A stretch of DNA of 64,000 nt from Acidimicrobiia bacterium (GTDB lineage Bacteria > Actinomycetota > Acidimicrobiia > Spongiisociales > ZC4RG35): the NCBI GenBank assembly GCA_028285585.1, contig JANQOU010000006.1:529881-593880 (forward strand). Reading direction: 5' to 3'. A program made the position numbers and the translations under genes. Shown here piece after piece: positions 1 through 8,904 of the stretch (within the stretch, counting starts at the first letter, position 1; each line of letters opens with the position of its first letter). Under the pieces are notes generated by a model, which searched no databases, was not told the DNA's origin, and saw nothing but the letters and a program-made list of their open reading frames with translations.

Positions 1-474
1 CTGGCCCCGATTGGTGAGCTCGATCTTCACGGCTGACCGAAACGGCATTGGCAAGTAGCTGTTCAGTCCGCCGTTGGTGCCAACTGAGATAGCCATCCCG
101 GAGATGGGAACAGCCCGCCACGCACTACAGAAGAAATCACCGACTGGGACTTCGATGGCGGGCGATCCTCCGTCGTAGGAGACCGTCAGTGTGCAGTCCC
201 TGTACATGGACGGATCGAGAGTCAGCCAGATGTGCCGGATCACACCAGATCCCTCAATGTCGGCCAACACAAATGACTCCCCTGCACCCACCTCGACAGC
301 CGGAGAGACCTTCCAACCGACCCCAAGATGCTCAGCTGCCCGTGCCGCGTGAGGGTTGAGAGGGTCAGGTGCATCGGGCCGCGCCATGCATGCAGCCCCG
401 GGCTCTCCGGTCAGGTTCTCCGGGGTGATGGTTCGCGACTCACGCTGTACCGGTCGGTAGAGGTCTTCCAGCAT
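1..474 (-). CDS. GH172 / DUF2961 family protein, 3' part outside the window
   Basis: Reading leftward from an ATG at 474, 158 codons stay open to the window edge. The N-terminus (MLEDLYRPVQRESRTITPEN) is followed by a segment on binding of an alpha subunit-like beta fold: 'VLADIEGSGVIRHIW', 'SYDGGSPAIEVPVGDFF' and 'NSYLPMPF', all typical of DUF2961 proteins, the family now called glycoside hydrolase 172 (difructose-anhydride and alpha-fructofuranosidase-type enzymes). No signal peptide is visible, so a cytoplasmic enzyme is likely. It is divergent from the FGGY kinase and LacI regulator and probably supplies a sugar to that module. Family call is by motif recognition; the catalytic region lies mostly outside the window. 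Confidence 0.75.
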   Translation of the reverse strand, partial: MLEDLYRPVQRESRTITPENLTGEPGAACMARPDAPDPLNPHAARAAEHLGVGWKVSPAVEVGAGESFVLADIEGSGVIRHIWLTLDPSMYRDCTLTVSYDGGSPAIEVPVGDFFCSAWRAVPISGMAISVGTNGGLNSYLPMPFRSAVKIELTNRGQ

Positions 475-940
475 CTATCCAGTCCTTTGTTGCCGCGGTG
501 AGCCCACCAGAGATCAAGTACACCTGGGGTGACGATAGACCCCGTCCGGTGAGCTGCCGTGCGGCGATGTGGCAAGGCGGCTCACTAGAGAGAGGGCTCC
601 ACCGCGGGACGATTAGAAATCGATTTCAGACTAACGTGAACCACTGGCCCGGCAGTGTGTTCATAGCACTTTTGTATGCTGGGGCTTTGAAGACAGAAAT
701 AGCCTATCTGGGTAGGTCTAGAAAACGATTCGCCATCCAGCAAGGAGCCCGGACGTCGGATCCTCGCGTGGGGGGCCACCGCACTGACAGAACGTCACAT
801 CGTCCTGTAGGAGTCCGGTGACTTGATCTGGTCCCGCACTATTGCTGCCTTGGCCGACACCGAGATAGCCCGAGAGATTGGCTTCAACGTAACTATGAGT
901 TCTGAGGTATCGGTGTTCATGTGTGTGATCGAGGTGAACT
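475..940. promoter_or_regulatory. Divergent regulatory region with LacI-type operator
   Basis: No convincing gene lies between the divergent GH172 gene and the FGGY kinase. A perfect 12-bp palindrome GAAATCGATTTC lies at 616-627. It fits the general LacI-family operator pattern (AAA-n-CG-n-TTT with a central CG). A weaker half-match, GAAAACGATTC, starts at 721. The LacI-family regulator encoded at 2479 is the natural candidate to bind here and control both directions. Operator assignment is inference from pattern and position. Confidence 0.45.
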
Positions 941-2449
941 GTGCCTGAGCTGTTTCTTGGCATCGACATCGGCACAGCCAGTTCAAAAGCGGTGGTTACG
1001 GACATTGCTGGCTCGGTTTTGGAGACAGCAACCGTGCAGCACGAGACGAGCCGCCCGAGGCCGGGGTGGCACGAGCACGATGCAGACCAGATCTGGTGGT
1101 CCGACACCGTGTCGTTGTGTCAAGCGGTGCTGCGGTCAAGCCGTTTCAAAGCAAGAGATATCGCGGGTTTGGCAGTGTCGGCCATCGGGCCCTGCCTGCT
1201 TCCGCTCGACAGCCACGACCGCCCACTTCGACCCGGCATCCTCTACGGAGTCGATACGAGAGCGGCCAAGCAGGTGGCCAGCCTCACGGAGCAAATCGGC
1301 AGTGCCGAAGTCGGGGCGTGGAGTGGGATGCAGTTCTCCAGCCAGGCGATCGGACCCAAGATCTTGTGGTTGCACGAAGAGGAGCCAGAGGTCTGGTCTT
1401 CAACACGGCGACTAACCACCGCCTCGTCTTACATCGTCCTGAAGCTCACGGGTGAACATGTGATCGACCGGCACACGGCGGCTCACTCAATGCCCTTCAT
1501 GGACGCCCACTCGCTCGAATGGGACGATCGTTACGCCGACCTCATACCCGGGTTTGAGATGCTGCCCCGGTTGGGGTGGCCGGCGGAGGTGGCGGGCACC
1601 GTCACTTCTGAAGCCGCCGAAGCAACCGGGCTGAGCGTTGGCACCCCGGTCGCGGTAGGCACGGTCGATGCAGCCAGCGAGGCGTTGAGTGTTGGGGTCC
1701 GCGAGCCCGGTGACCTCATGATCATGTACGGAAGCACGATGTTCTTCATCCTCGTTACAACAGATGTCACGACTGTGCCCGGGGCATGGCTCGTCGGAGG
1801 CCTCGAGCCGGGGCAATACAACGTGGCTGCCGGCATGGCCGCGACAGGATCCATCACAGACTGGTTTCGAGAGTTGACTGCCGGATCAGACAGAGATCTC
1901 GGTCACGAGGCGCTCTTCACAGAAGCCGCAACTGTTGCACCCGGTTCTGAGGGATTGACGATGCTCCCTTACTTCGAGGGAGAGCGCACTCCTATCAACG
2001 ATCCCGACGCCGCCGGAGTGATGCTTGGCCTCACTTTGCGACACGGTCGCTCCCACATCATGAGGGCAATCCTGGAGGGCGTGGCGTACGGCGCCCGCCA
2101 CAACTTGTCGACTCTCACCACCGACTCGATGCCAATCCGCCGGCTGGTAGCAGTAGGTGGCGGCACAACATCCGACCTGTGGATGCAGATCGTAAGTGAT
2201 GTCTCAGCGATGCCTCAGGAGGTTCCTGAGGAGCGCATCGGAGCCTCCTACGGAGATGCATTCATCGCCGCTGTCGCCACTGGCCGGGTTCAGACCCAAG
2301 CGATCAAGTCATGGGCGACGATCGACCGCATCATCGAGCCCGATCCGTCAGTGGCCGAAGCATACGATCGAGGCTTCGATCGTTATCTGCGGCTGTACGA
2401 GCAAACGAAGGACCTCCAACACGAGGCTTCGGCTCGGTCACGTGAATGA
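941..2449 (+). CDS. FGGY-family carbohydrate kinase (xylulokinase-like)
   Basis: 502 aa from a GTG start. The N-terminus 'LFLGIDIGTASSKAVV' is the FGGY phosphate-1 loop of the ASKHA fold. Further in are 'VGTPVAVGTVDAASEAL' (the second domain entry), 'MYGSTMFF' and 'RRLVAVGGGTTSDLWMQI', the adenosine motif of FGGY kinases. Length and order match xylulokinases and related pentulose/hexulose kinases, so it should phosphorylate a ketose in the cytoplasm using ATP. The exact sugar cannot be read from the sequence. It lies 29 bp upstream of the LacI regulator on the same strand, so the two are probably co-transcribed and controlled by that regulator. Confidence 0.85.
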   Translation: MPELFLGIDIGTASSKAVVTDIAGSVLETATVQHETSRPRPGWHEHDADQIWWSDTVSLCQAVLRSSRFKARDIAGLAVSAIGPCLLPLDSHDRPLRPGILYGVDTRAAKQVASLTEQIGSAEVGAWSGMQFSSQAIGPKILWLHEEEPEVWSSTRRLTTASSYIVLKLTGEHVIDRHTAAHSMPFMDAHSLEWDDRYADLIPGFEMLPRLGWPAEVAGTVTSEAAEATGLSVGTPVAVGTVDAASEALSVGVREPGDLMIMYGSTMFFILVTTDVTTVPGAWLVGGLEPGQYNVAAGMAATGSITDWFRELTAGSDRDLGHEALFTEAATVAPGSEGLTMLPYFEGERTPINDPDAAGVMLGLTLRHGRSHIMRAILEGVAYGARHNLSTLTTDSMPIRRLVAVGGGTTSDLWMQIVSDVSAMPQEVPEERIGASYGDAFIAAVATGRVQTQAIKSWATIDRIIEPDPSVAEAYDRGFDRYLRLYEQTKDLQHEASARSRE

Positions 2450-2478
2450 GCAGTTGAGCTCACAGTGTTGAGAGCCTC

Positions 2479-3468
2479 ATGACAACGATTCGTGATGTCG
2501 CCGACCACGCAGGCGTCTCCCCTGCAACCGTCTCGCGAGTGATCAACGGAAGAAGCGAAGTCGATCCATCGCTTGCAGCCAGAGTCAGAGATTCCATAGC
2601 GCACCTCGACTACCGGCCAAGCCGGGTTGCCCGGTCTCTACGCTCACAAAGGTCGATGGTCTGGGGTCTCATCATCTCAGACATCAGAAACCCATTCTTC
2701 ACAGACATGGCTAGAGGGGTGGAGGACACAGCAGCCGACGAGGGTTACTCGGTGGTGCTCTGCAATGCAGACGAAGACGCTGCGAAGGAGCAGCGATACA
2801 TCGAGTTGATCTTGGACGAGCGGATGGCCGGGTGCATCATCACACCCGCCCATACGAGCGACTCCAACGTGGGGGCACTTCTCGAGGCGGGCATTCCTGT
2901 CGTCGCCGTCGATCGGGAGGTCCAGAGCGCCGCCATCGACGTGGTCCGTCTCGACAACCAGGAGGCTGCTGCTCACGCCACCCGTCACCTTCTCGAACAG
3001 GGCTACCAACGTCCAGCATGTATCTCGGGGCCTGCGTCCACGAGTACCGGTGCCGATCGTGCGGCCGGATATCTCGAGGCGCTCGGCGGCCGAGAGCCTC
3101 TCCTTCGATATGCCGACTTCAAAGTCGCTGGTGGCTATGACGCAACACAGGCACTACTCCGGCTAGCGGCACCTCCCGACGCCATCATGGTCGCCAACAA
3201 TCTCATGACTATTGGCGCTCTCCGAGCGATCGACAACGCAGGCCGGTCGGCACACGAAGTCGGCCTCATCAGCTTCGATGAACTGCCATGGGCCGACTTG
3301 GTCGAACCTGCGCTGAGCACCATCGGCCAGCCCACCTACAAGATCGGAGAAGCCGCTTCGAAACTGCTGATGAAGCGAATCCGGGGCCGGACCGATCCTC
3401 CCGAGATACTGACACTGGAATCGAAGCTGCGGGTTCGTCAGTCCAGCCTTCGCGACGCCATCCGCTGA
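2479..3468 (+). CDS. LacI-family transcriptional regulator
   Basis: 329 aa. Residues 1-50 carry the LacI helix-turn-helix and hinge: 'TTIRDVADHAGVSPATVSRV' followed by 'YRPSRVARSLRSQRS'. The remainder is a periplasmic-binding-protein-like effector domain ('GLIISDIRNPFFTDMARGVE', 'GCIITPAH', 'VGLISFDELPWADLVEPALS'). It sits directly after the FGGY kinase and converges with the aldolase/dehydrogenase gene, with 2 bp between stops. Expected to be a repressor released by a sugar or sugar phosphate. The palindrome at 616-627 is a plausible operator. Confidence 0.92.
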   Translation: MTTIRDVADHAGVSPATVSRVINGRSEVDPSLAARVRDSIAHLDYRPSRVARSLRSQRSMVWGLIISDIRNPFFTDMARGVEDTAADEGYSVVLCNADEDAAKEQRYIELILDERMAGCIITPAHTSDSNVGALLEAGIPVVAVDREVQSAAIDVVRLDNQEAAAHATRHLLEQGYQRPACISGPASTSTGADRAAGYLEALGGREPLLRYADFKVAGGYDATQALLRLAAPPDAIMVANNLMTIGALRAIDNAGRSAHEVGLISFDELPWADLVEPALSTIGQPTYKIGEAASKLLMKRIRGRTDPPEILTLESKLRVRQSSLRDAIR

Positions 3469-3470
3469 AG

Positions 3471-5513
3471 TCAGCGCGGAAAGGCCGCCGGGAGACCGCC
3501 GTCCACTGCGATCAATTGGCCGGTTGATCTCGACAACTCGCCGCCCACCAACACAAACACTGCGGCTGCGACATGGTCGGGGAGCACCTCTTCTTTGAGC
3601 AGGGTTCGATTGGCATAGAACTTGCCGAGATCATCACGATCGACTCCGTGGACATCCGCACGACGACGTCCCCACTCCCCTGCAAAGAGGCCGGACCCTT
3701 GAACGACGCCATCCGGGTTGACTCCGTTGACACGAATACCGCTGGAGCCGAGTTCCGCCGCCAGCAGTCGCACCTGATGGGCCTGGCTGGCCTTCGCCGA
3801 GCCATAAGCAATGTTGTTCGGACCGCCGACGAGGGCGTTCTTACTAGCTACATAGATGATGTCTCCGCCGGAGCCCTGGTTGACCATGGCCTTCACTGCA
3901 TGCTTGGCCATCAGAAACGACCCACGAGCCATCACGTCATGCTGGCGATCCCAGTCTTCGATCGACGTTTCGACGAGTGGGCTGGACGCAGACAGGCCGG
4001 CGTTGTTGACCAGGATGTCGACGCCCCCAAAGCGACTCACGACGGTTGCAATGGCTTCCATCACGGCTTCTTCTGACACCACATCAGCTTCGACAGCCAA
4101 CGCTGTGTCGGAGTCACCGAGAGCACCTGCCGTCTCTCGCACTCCATCACCATTGAGGTCGACCAGGGCCACCACTGCGCCTTCGCTGTGAAGCCTCGAG
4201 GCAACCGCCTTGCCGATGCCGGAGGCGGCACCCGTAACGACGGCCACCCGTCCTGACAACGCTCGTGGCGGAGGGCGACGACGCAACTTCTCCTCTTCTA
4301 GATCCCAATACTCGACCCGGAACTTCTCGGCATCGGAGATCGGCTCATAGGACGAGATCGTCTCAGCACCCATCATCACGTTGATTGCGTTCACGTAGAA
4401 CTCCCCGGCCACTCGTGCGGTTTGGGCATCCGCACCAAAGCTGAACATTCCGACGCCAGGAACCAAGAAGATGGCCGGATCTGCGCCACGCATTGGTGGT
4501 GTTGACTCGTCTGCAAACCGCTCGTAGTACTCGGTGTACTCGGTGCGGTACTCGTCGTGTAGTTCGACTGCGCGATCGGTCAGCTCGCCGACTGGGGTAT
4601 CGCTAGGCAAGTCGATGAGAAGAGGGCGCACCTTGGTTCGAATGAGGTGATCGGGACACGATGTCCCAAGTTGGACGAGGTCAGGGGCCTTCTTGCTCGC
4701 CAGGAACTCGAGAACAACCTCATCATCGCGCCAGTGACCGATCATCGCTCGGTCGGTTGACGCGAGGCCCCGCAAAGTCGGAAAGAGAGCAACGGCCCGA
4801 TCTCGACGCTCTGCCTCAGCAGAGGGCCCGTATCCTGGTCTGGGCCCTCCAAACGGATCCTCTGTGCGTTGCTTCTCGATGAAGGTGGACGCACGTTCGA
4901 TTAGATCGAGTGAACGGGCCTGGCACTCCTCCGAGGTCGAGCCCCACGTGGTCAACCCGTGGCCGCCAAGAACAACACCCTTCAAGTCGGGGTTGGTCTC
5001 GATCAGATCTCTCACGACCAGAGCAAGCTCGAAGCCCGGCCGCATCCATTGAATCCACCCCACCTCCCCTTTGAAGCAGTCTTCGACCAGCTTCTCTCCA
5101 TCGCTAGCGGTGGCGAAAGCGATAACGGAATCCGGGTGTAGGTGATCGACGTGGGGAGAGGCGATTAACGCGTGCATGGTGGTGTCGATCGACGGCGCTG
5201 CTCCCGAGCCGAAGGCGCAATGACCCAACTTTCTGTGGATCTCGTCTTCATCTTCGGGCCCGCGATACGACTTTTCGAGGGCATGAACTCGGTGGAGGTC
5301 CAGCCCTGCGAGCCCATCCGTGGTCAAGGTGCCCAGGTCGCCGCCGGAGCCCTTTATCCACATGACCTCAAGTGCCTCACCGGTCGCGGGGTCTTCAGCA
5401 TCGTCCTTGACAGAGGTGTTCCCGCCGCCGTAATTGGTGTTCCGTGGGTCGGAGCCGAGTGCACGCGAACGAGCGATCAGTGATCTGATGCTCGGGGTTG
5501 GATCAACGGGCAA
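3471..5513 (-). CDS. Bifunctional class II aldolase / short-chain dehydrogenase (rhamnulose-1-phosphate aldolase / lactaldehyde dehydrogenase type)
   Basis: 680 aa with two domains. The N-terminal half (about 1-400) is a class II aldolase with zinc ligands in 'HALIASPHVDHLHPDSV' and the 'GGHGLTTWG' segment. The C-terminal part (about 425-680) is a Rossmann SDR with 'VVTGAASGIGKAV', 'NNAG', and catalytic Ser/Tyr/Lys in 'IIYVASKN...AYGSAKASQ'. This fusion is the known RhaD-aldolase/dehydrogenase architecture (RhaEW-like), which splits L-rhamnulose-1-phosphate to DHAP plus L-lactaldehyde and oxidises the aldehyde. It follows the DeoR regulator on the same strand after 87 bp, likely one operon. 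A related phosphorylated deoxyketose such as fuculose-1-P remains possible as substrate. Confidence 0.88.
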   Translation of the reverse strand: MPVDPTPSIRSLIARSRALGSDPRNTNYGGGNTSVKDDAEDPATGEALEVMWIKGSGGDLGTLTTDGLAGLDLHRVHALEKSYRGPEDEDEIHRKLGHCAFGSGAAPSIDTTMHALIASPHVDHLHPDSVIAFATASDGEKLVEDCFKGEVGWIQWMRPGFELALVVRDLIETNPDLKGVVLGGHGLTTWGSTSEECQARSLDLIERASTFIEKQRTEDPFGGPRPGYGPSAEAERRDRAVALFPTLRGLASTDRAMIGHWRDDEVVLEFLASKKAPDLVQLGTSCPDHLIRTKVRPLLIDLPSDTPVGELTDRAVELHDEYRTEYTEYYERFADESTPPMRGADPAIFLVPGVGMFSFGADAQTARVAGEFYVNAINVMMGAETISSYEPISDAEKFRVEYWDLEEEKLRRRPPPRALSGRVAVVTGAASGIGKAVASRLHSEGAVVALVDLNGDGVRETAGALGDSDTALAVEADVVSEEAVMEAIATVVSRFGGVDILVNNAGLSASSPLVETSIEDWDRQHDVMARGSFLMAKHAVKAMVNQGSGGDIIYVASKNALVGGPNNIAYGSAKASQAHQVRLLAAELGSSGIRVNGVNPDGVVQGSGLFAGEWGRRRADVHGVDRDDLGKFYANRTLLKEEVLPDHVAAAVFVLVGGELSRSTGQLIAVDGGLPAAFPR

Positions 5514-5600
5514 TCTTCTGCCTCCAAGTGAGGTGTCTATGTGCGCTAGCGTGCAATCTATCGCGACGTGACATCACCGGGCAAGCTGCCCGCTATGGCG

Positions 5601-6359
5601 TCATATGACCTCGGTGATCTCGCGATAGGGATCGAGCCTGGAGTCAGACGGGTCGAGCTCGGTGGCCAGAATGTCTATCTGTCGAAGGGCCAAGCCAGGT
5701 GCTACTGCGCGGCGATCCAGCTTGGAGGAGTCGATGGCGACGACGACTTCGCCAGCCGAGGCCGCGAACGCCTGTTTCACCTCAGCGTCCTCGAGACATG
5801 CCTCGCTGGTTCCCAAGGTTGCATCGATGGCTGCCGCCGAAAGAAAGTAGCGGCCGAGCAGCAGCCCCTGGGCAGCGCGGACGGCCAGAGGCCCAACGAG
5901 ACTGCCAGTGCGCGGGTCGGTGTACCCGCCTGTGATCAGGGGCGCCAGGCCCACTCGCCCGCGCAAGACCTCAAATGTCTCTACCGAGTTGGTCAGCACG
6001 GTCAGATCCTGATGTCCTTGGACGAGAGACGCCAAGCGGAGAACGGTGGTGGAAGCGTCGAGACCGACCGCTCCGGATTCGGGGATCAATCGCTTCAGTT
6101 TTAATGCAATTGCCGCTTTGGCTTGTGCGTTGATCAGCTTTCGCTCGTCGAACCCGATTGGCCTGATCGCCACAGCTCCGCCTCTGACCCGACGAGCGAA
6201 CCCCATCGCCTCCAACTCGGCCAGGTCCCGTCGGATGGTCATCTGACTGACCTCAAAACGCTCCGCTGCCTCGGAGATCCTGATCGCACCAACCTCGCGG
6301 AGCTGCCCTCTGAGGTCTTCGAGGCGCGCTTGAGCGTCGACGCTGCTAGTCGTGGCCAT
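5601..6359 (-). CDS. DeoR-family transcriptional regulator
   Basis: 252 aa. The N-terminal winged helix reads 'RISEAAERFEVSQMTIRRDL' followed by 'RVRGGAV', the classic DeoR signature. The C-terminal domain ('LIPESGAVGLDASTTVLRLA', 'LTVLTNSVETFEVL', 'VVVAIDSSKLDRRA') is the DeoR effector domain that senses phosphorylated sugars. It is divergent from the rhamnulokinase-type gene at 6482, and heads the leftward unit with the aldolase/dehydrogenase. It probably represses both units through the inverted repeat in the shared intergenic region. Confidence 0.9.
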   Translation of the reverse strand: MATTSSVDAQARLEDLRGQLREVGAIRISEAAERFEVSQMTIRRDLAELEAMGFARRVRGGAVAIRPIGFDERKLINAQAKAAIALKLKRLIPESGAVGLDASTTVLRLASLVQGHQDLTVLTNSVETFEVLRGRVGLAPLITGGYTDPRTGSLVGPLAVRAAQGLLLGRYFLSAAAIDATLGTSEACLEDAEVKQAFAASAGEVVVAIDSSKLDRRAVAPGLALRQIDILATELDPSDSRLDPYREITEVI

Positions 6360-6416
6360 GCCGCCGACCTTACTGGCGCGCCGTGCACACCTGTTAGCCG
6401 GTTTCTCATCTCGGAG

Positions 6417-6449
6417 TGTGATTACGTGTGCACATCACATGTATTGACA
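6417..6449. promoter_or_regulatory. Inverted repeat and -35 element between DeoR gene and kinase operon
   Basis: TGTGAT at 6417-6422 and ATCACA at 6434-6439 form an inverted repeat with an 11-bp spacer. A perfect TTGACA lies at 6444-6449, with a weak -10 (TAGCGT) at 6468-6473. If used, transcription would begin a few bases before the ATG at 6482, giving a nearly leaderless mRNA. The repeat abuts the -35 element, so a bound DeoR protein could block RNA polymerase. Assignment is inference. Confidence 0.4.
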
Positions 6450-6481
6450 CTCTCTCGATTTCCGGCCTAGCGTGAGGCTGG

Positions 6482-8005
6482 ATGCCGTTCGCGTCTCATC
6501 TCGAAAGCGGAGCAATAGGTGCATCTGAAACAGCCCAAACGGTGCATCGAACCTACCTAGCCGTGGATCTAGGCGCCTCGAGTGGTCGCGTGACAGCTGT
6601 TCATTTTGATGGAGACGCAATCACGATGAATCTTGTGACGCGATTCCCCAACCACCCCATCGAGGCTCACGACGGCTCGCTCAGATGGGACTTCCCACGT
6701 CTCGTGAGCCAGGTTCAGGAAGGCATAACCACTGCAGTCGACATGCACCCAGACACTGTGGTTTCGGTTGCCGTGTCAGGGTGGGGCGTGGACTACGGGC
6801 TTGTCGACCGATCGGGTGGTCTCGTCGAGCCACCCTTCAGCTATCGGGACGGACGAACCTCTTCGACTCCAAGCAAGTTCTTCGACTCATTCGATGAGTA
6901 CCAGTGGTACCGCACTACCGGAGTGGCCACCATGCCGATCAACACGCTCTTCCAGCTGATGTGGGCGGTGGAACACCAACACGAGACGCTTGATCGAGCT
7001 CATCATCTCCTACTGATACCGGACCTCGTGAGTCGCGAGTTGTCTGGAGAGGCGGTCACGGAGCGGACCATCGCAAGCACAAGCCAGATGCTCGATATCA
7101 GAAGTGGTTCTTGGCATCGTGAGGAACTCTCAACCCTTGGCATTCCCGGCGAGATTCTCAGCGAGCCCTGTCCATCGGGAACAGTCGTGGTGGGACCTGA
7201 CTCTCCTATCGGTCGTTTGACGGGGCGCGGCATGGCTGTGGTGGCGGCAGCGAGTCACGACACGGCATCAGCCTTTGTCGGGTCTGGCGCCGGCACTGGC
7301 GAAGCTGTGCTCAGTTCCGGAACATGGGCACTCATGGGTGTCCTCGGAGCGCCGCAAACCAGCGAGTTGGCATTCGCTTCCGGTATCAGCAATGAATACG
7401 GAGCAGATGGTCAGATCAGGACCCTTCGCAACCTCACGGGCCTCTGGATCGTGCAGGAGTGTCTTCGTGTGTGGCGTGAAGACACTCAGAATCTCGACTT
7501 CGACACGCTGATGGCAGAAGCCACAGCGGCCACGCCTTTCCTTGCCGTCATTGACACAAATGACCCTCGGTTTGCCGTCCCTGATGACATGCCGGCCAAG
7601 ATCCAGGACTACTGCCGGCTATCCGGTCAGCCAGTTCCGGAGACGAGAGGCGAGCTGACCAGGATTGTGCTCGAGAGCCTGGCCATCCAGTTCAGACGCA
7701 CCCTCCGCACTCTCGAGCAGATCACGGGCGACCCTTTCCGCGTGATCCGGGTTGTCGGGGGCGGAACCCATCACGACCTTCTCAACACCCTCACAGCCTC
7801 CGCAACGGGAGTGCCGGTCACGTTGGGTCATCCGGAGGCGACAACACTCGGCAATGCCTTGGTGCAGATGGTGGCAACCGGTGCCATCGACAACTACGCC
7901 GAAGCCCGTGAACTTGTCGGTGGCCTGTCCGGTGAGACATACCAACCGACGAACGAGGGCGATTGGGAAGCGGCTGAGAAGCGACTGGACACGGTGGCGG
8001 CATGA
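6482..8005 (+). CDS. Rhamnulokinase-family carbohydrate kinase
   Basis: 507 aa. After a short extension, 'YLAVDLGASSGRVTAVHFDG' is the RhaB-type phosphate-1 motif (DLGASSGR distinguishes this subfamily from xylulokinases). 'AASHDTASAFVG', 'SSGTWALMG' and 'RVVGGGTHHDLLNTLTA' are also rhamnulokinase signatures. Expected reaction: ATP-dependent phosphorylation of L-rhamnulose, or of L-fuculose given the linked fuc genes, at C1. The stop overlaps the start of the next gene. The true start could be the GTG at 6542, just before the conserved core; the ATG at 6482 is kept because it fits a near-leaderless transcript. Confidence 0.85.
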   Translation: MPFASHLESGAIGASETAQTVHRTYLAVDLGASSGRVTAVHFDGDAITMNLVTRFPNHPIEAHDGSLRWDFPRLVSQVQEGITTAVDMHPDTVVSVAVSGWGVDYGLVDRSGGLVEPPFSYRDGRTSSTPSKFFDSFDEYQWYRTTGVATMPINTLFQLMWAVEHQHETLDRAHHLLLIPDLVSRELSGEAVTERTIASTSQMLDIRSGSWHREELSTLGIPGEILSEPCPSGTVVVGPDSPIGRLTGRGMAVVAAASHDTASAFVGSGAGTGEAVLSSGTWALMGVLGAPQTSELAFASGISNEYGADGQIRTLRNLTGLWIVQECLRVWREDTQNLDFDTLMAEATAATPFLAVIDTNDPRFAVPDDMPAKIQDYCRLSGQPVPETRGELTRIVLESLAIQFRRTLRTLEQITGDPFRVIRVVGGGTHHDLLNTLTASATGVPVTLGHPEATTLGNALVQMVATGAIDNYAEARELVGGLSGETYQPTNEGDWEAAEKRLDTVAA

Positions 8006-8754
8006 CTTCGACACCAGATAGCCGGCTCATCACCCTCTCTCGCGATCTCGCCGCACAGAACCTCGTTGTGCTCGCCGAGGGCAACACGAGCACTCTCGAT
8101 GGGGCCGGGTTCTGGGTGAAGGCGTCGGGCCGCCGCCTCGGCGACGCCGAAGCCGGCGACTTCGTACACGTGGACCTCGATGACGCCGAGGCCGCAATCG
8201 AAAGCAGCACCACGGACGACTTCTTCGCTGCCGACGACAATGGGCTCAAGCCCAGCGTTGAGGCCTTGATGCATGCGGTGTGTCTCACCGACGGTGGCGC
8301 CACTTGGGTGGCGCACACCCATCCACCTTCCGTCTTGGGCCTTGTTGCCAGCGAAGCGGGGGTTGATGCCTTTCGCCGACACATCTACCCGGATGCCATA
8401 GTTGTGTGCGGGCTCCACGTGGCAACTGTGCCGTATGTCTCACCCGGCCGCGACCTGGCCTTGGCGACAAGACAAGAGATACATCGCTTTTCCGGCGAAC
8501 ATGGACAACTGCCGAAGACCATCTTGTTGGCCAATCATGGTCTCGTCGCTCTCGGCGCCACCCCAACCGAAGCGCTGAACATCTCGATAATGGCAAACAA
8601 ATGGGCCACGGTTCTCCATGCTTCACTGGCAGCTGGGGGCGCTCGCTACTTGTCCGACACCGAGGCCAACGACATCGACCGACGACCCGACGAGCATCAT
8701 CGACGCAGTGAACTCCTGCGCTCAACCAAGGAGAAGAGGAACGAACATGACTAA
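8002..8754 (+). CDS. Class II aldolase/adducin family protein (fuculose/rhamnulose-phosphate aldolase-like)
   Basis: 250 aa. 'VLAEGNTSTLDG' is the phosphate-binding N-terminus of class II aldolases; 'VAHTHPPSVLGL' carries the HxH zinc pair, and 'LLANHGLVALG' carries the third zinc-binding His. It overlaps the kinase stop by 4 bp and overlaps the fucI remnant start by 8 bp, so it is translated within one operon. It should cleave a ketose-1-phosphate into DHAP and lactaldehyde. The island therefore encodes two class II aldolases, this one and the one fused to a dehydrogenase at 3471. Confidence 0.85.
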   Translation: MTSTPDSRLITLSRDLAAQNLVVLAEGNTSTLDGAGFWVKASGRRLGDAEAGDFVHVDLDDAEAAIESSTTDDFFAADDNGLKPSVEALMHAVCLTDGGATWVAHTHPPSVLGLVASEAGVDAFRRHIYPDAIVVCGLHVATVPYVSPGRDLALATRQEIHRFSGEHGQLPKTILLANHGLVALGATPTEALNISIMANKWATVLHASLAAGGARYLSDTEANDIDRRPDEHHRRSELLRSTKEKRNEHD

Positions 8755-8897
8755 CACGTGGCGTTGGCAAGGATCCCCGCCCGCAATCGGCATCGGACCC
8801 ACGATCGACGGCCGTCGCGGCGAAGCCTCAGAGTCGCTGAGACACCACATGACGGCGCTCGCCCGCTGGCGCCGCATATGGACCGCTCTACCGATGA
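8747..8897 (+). pseudogene. fucI: Internally deleted L-fucose isomerase (fucI scar)
   Basis: An ATG at 8747 overlaps the aldolase stop and begins a frame reading 'PAIGIGPTIDGRRGEASESL', matching the first 20-40 residues of L-fucose isomerase (E. coli FucI has IGIRPVIDGRR then RESLE). Within about 118 bp the similarity breaks off. From 8865, one frame later, the codons read AGAAYGPLYR then TGA at 8895-8897; YGPLY(K)R is the conserved C-terminus of FucI. So both ends of a roughly 590-codon gene survive and about 1.6 kb is missing, with a frame change at the joint. The fucU start follows 7 bp later. A real deletion and an assembly collapse cannot be told apart from this sequence. Confidence 0.8.
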
Positions 8898-8904
8898 CTG
8901 CTCC

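Noticed and set aside
498..821. 107-codon frame in the GH172-FGGY spacer
   Set aside because: No ribosome site or family; covers the likely operator region.
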